Source: Artemia franciscana (Eukaryota; Arthropoda; Branchiopoda; Anostraca; Artemiidae). Taken from it: DNA of 64,000 bases. Both the position numbers and the translations under genes were made by a program. The first letter of the stretch is position 1, and each line of letters opens with the position of its first letter. This document shows positions 63,060 through 64,000 of this stretch, one piece after another. A model generated the notes under the pieces. The model was not told the origin of the DNA and ran no database searches. It saw nothing but the letters and a program-made list of their open reading frames with translations. Location of the stretch: contig NC_088864.1 of the NCBI RefSeq assembly GCF_032884065.1, positions 23,637,486 through 23,701,485 on the forward strand, read 5' to 3'.

Positions 63060-64000
63060 TGTCATTTAAAAATCGCCGACAGAAAACGAGGCCTCCAAAT
63101 AAACTCAAGCCTTTTCCCAACATATCCACTACAGCGGGGAAATAATCTAAACAAAATGTAACAAACAATACTAAAAAAGACAAAAAAAGAAAAATGACAT
63201 TCAAACCAAATAAATTTTCAAAGGTAAAAAGCAATTGACATTTTCAAGCGAACAGAGGCTTCTATTCTCAGCAATATTACACACAATAAAACGGTTAAAA
63301 TGGTCTTACTGAAGGAGTGAGAGAAATCTGAGTATTATTTAAATTACGCAATGATAACTAGTTTGATCTTAAACAAAAAACGGATTGCATTTAAGATCAC
63401 TGTGCGAGTGCATTGGGAAGATCACTGTGGAGCAGATGGAAAGCGAGAGATGCACAAAAACAATCTGTAGTAAAGAACACTTTACGTACAATAAATTTAT
63501 ACAATAAATTAATCTATAAAATTCAATAACGCAATAATACAAATTAGATAAAGCAAATATAAACAAATGCAATAAATTATTGCACAAAAAAAATATTTAT
63601 CCAGAATAAAGAATACTTTATTTAGAAGATGATTTTTACTTTACAGGTATCAGGTGATATTTTTCTTAGTACTAACTTTATGCCAAGACAGCAAATTAGC
63701 TTTCAGCTGTTCTCGTCTTCATTAAAATGCTTAGATCTTTCACACTTAGCAAGAGCAGTATAGCTGTGCTTAAAAATTCATTTAAATATAAATTTAAATT
63801 CATTTAAATAAATTCACAAAAAACATTTAAAATTTTAATTCTAATGTTCCTAGTACCCATTGTGCTGAAACCAATTTCACAGCCTTTGATGCTATATATC
63901 TCCCATAGCCGGCGTGGAAAAAGTGAGGTAGTATGGTAGCTGTGCTACTAGGTAGTTTTCATGAAAACGTTAATGATAATTCAGAAAATTTTGTGGAACA
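63060..64000. other. AT-rich end of the window
   Basis: 63060-63360 may be a LINE 3' UTR next to the GA repeat. Beyond that nothing is recognised, although upstream ARAP-like exons are expected further right. Confidence 0.35.

Overview
This is eukaryotic DNA. Genes are split by AT-rich introns with GT-AG boundaries, and most of the rest is interspersed and tandem repeat: non-LTR retrotransposons, tRNA-derived SINEs, foldback elements, microsatellites and satellite-like arrays. The mix fits an invertebrate, most likely an arthropod and perhaps a crustacean, but nothing here fixes the species. I see no prokaryotic gene organisation.

Two host genes are visible, both on the minus strand. The first runs from the right side of the window to a terminal exon ending at 40150. 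It is the 3' end of an ARAP-like signalling gene (Rho-GAP, then Ras-association, then PH). I could chain seven exons (57495-57679, 53400-53575, 52060-52174, 49814-50056, 44620-44736, 44066-44193, 40150-40321) with matching intron phases and a stop codon in the last one. Two of these exons (44066-44193 and 40150-40321) were found by reading the introns for PH-domain sequence in the required phase. An extra in-phase exon at 48492-48683 ends at a GC donor. The 5' end of the gene lies beyond the right edge. The second gene begins with a large first coding exon (13062-14367). It encodes about 300 residues of Ser/Asn-rich, probably disordered sequence followed by a PH-like domain. Its later exons were not found.

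Region by region: 0.9-1.2 kb holds a minisatellite and hairpins. 1.6-3.3 kb is a tandem array of ~290-bp units. 3.4-5.0 kb is a decayed Helitron-type protein region. 6-10.5 kb carries composite 'A-then-B' repeats and a large inverted repeat. 11.1-12.8 kb is a double-hairpin foldback element. 13.1-14.4 kb is the PH-like gene. 15.4-20.3 kb is a nearly complete but broken CR1/L2-type LINE. 20.5-22.2 kb is composite repeat. 22.7-25.9 kb is a decayed RTE-type LINE. 26.0-27.75 kb is a second foldback element. 28.3 kb has a small hAT-like MITE. 31.1-32.2 kb is a 5' fragment of the RTE-type LINE. 32.9-40 kb is mostly unassigned AT-rich DNA. 40-57.7 kb is the ARAP-like gene, with a decayed LINE, a SINE and a 303-bp triplication in its introns. 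57.7-58.4 kb is a large inverted repeat. 58.7-62.9 kb is the largest composite repeat, with a SINE inserted and flanked by a 9-bp target duplication.

The most interesting unexplained structures are three. The composite A/B repeat recurs in one fixed order and ends in a conserved GC-rich hairpin. The foldback families share a common core sequence. The ARAP-like gene has a possible cassette exon with a GC donor site.
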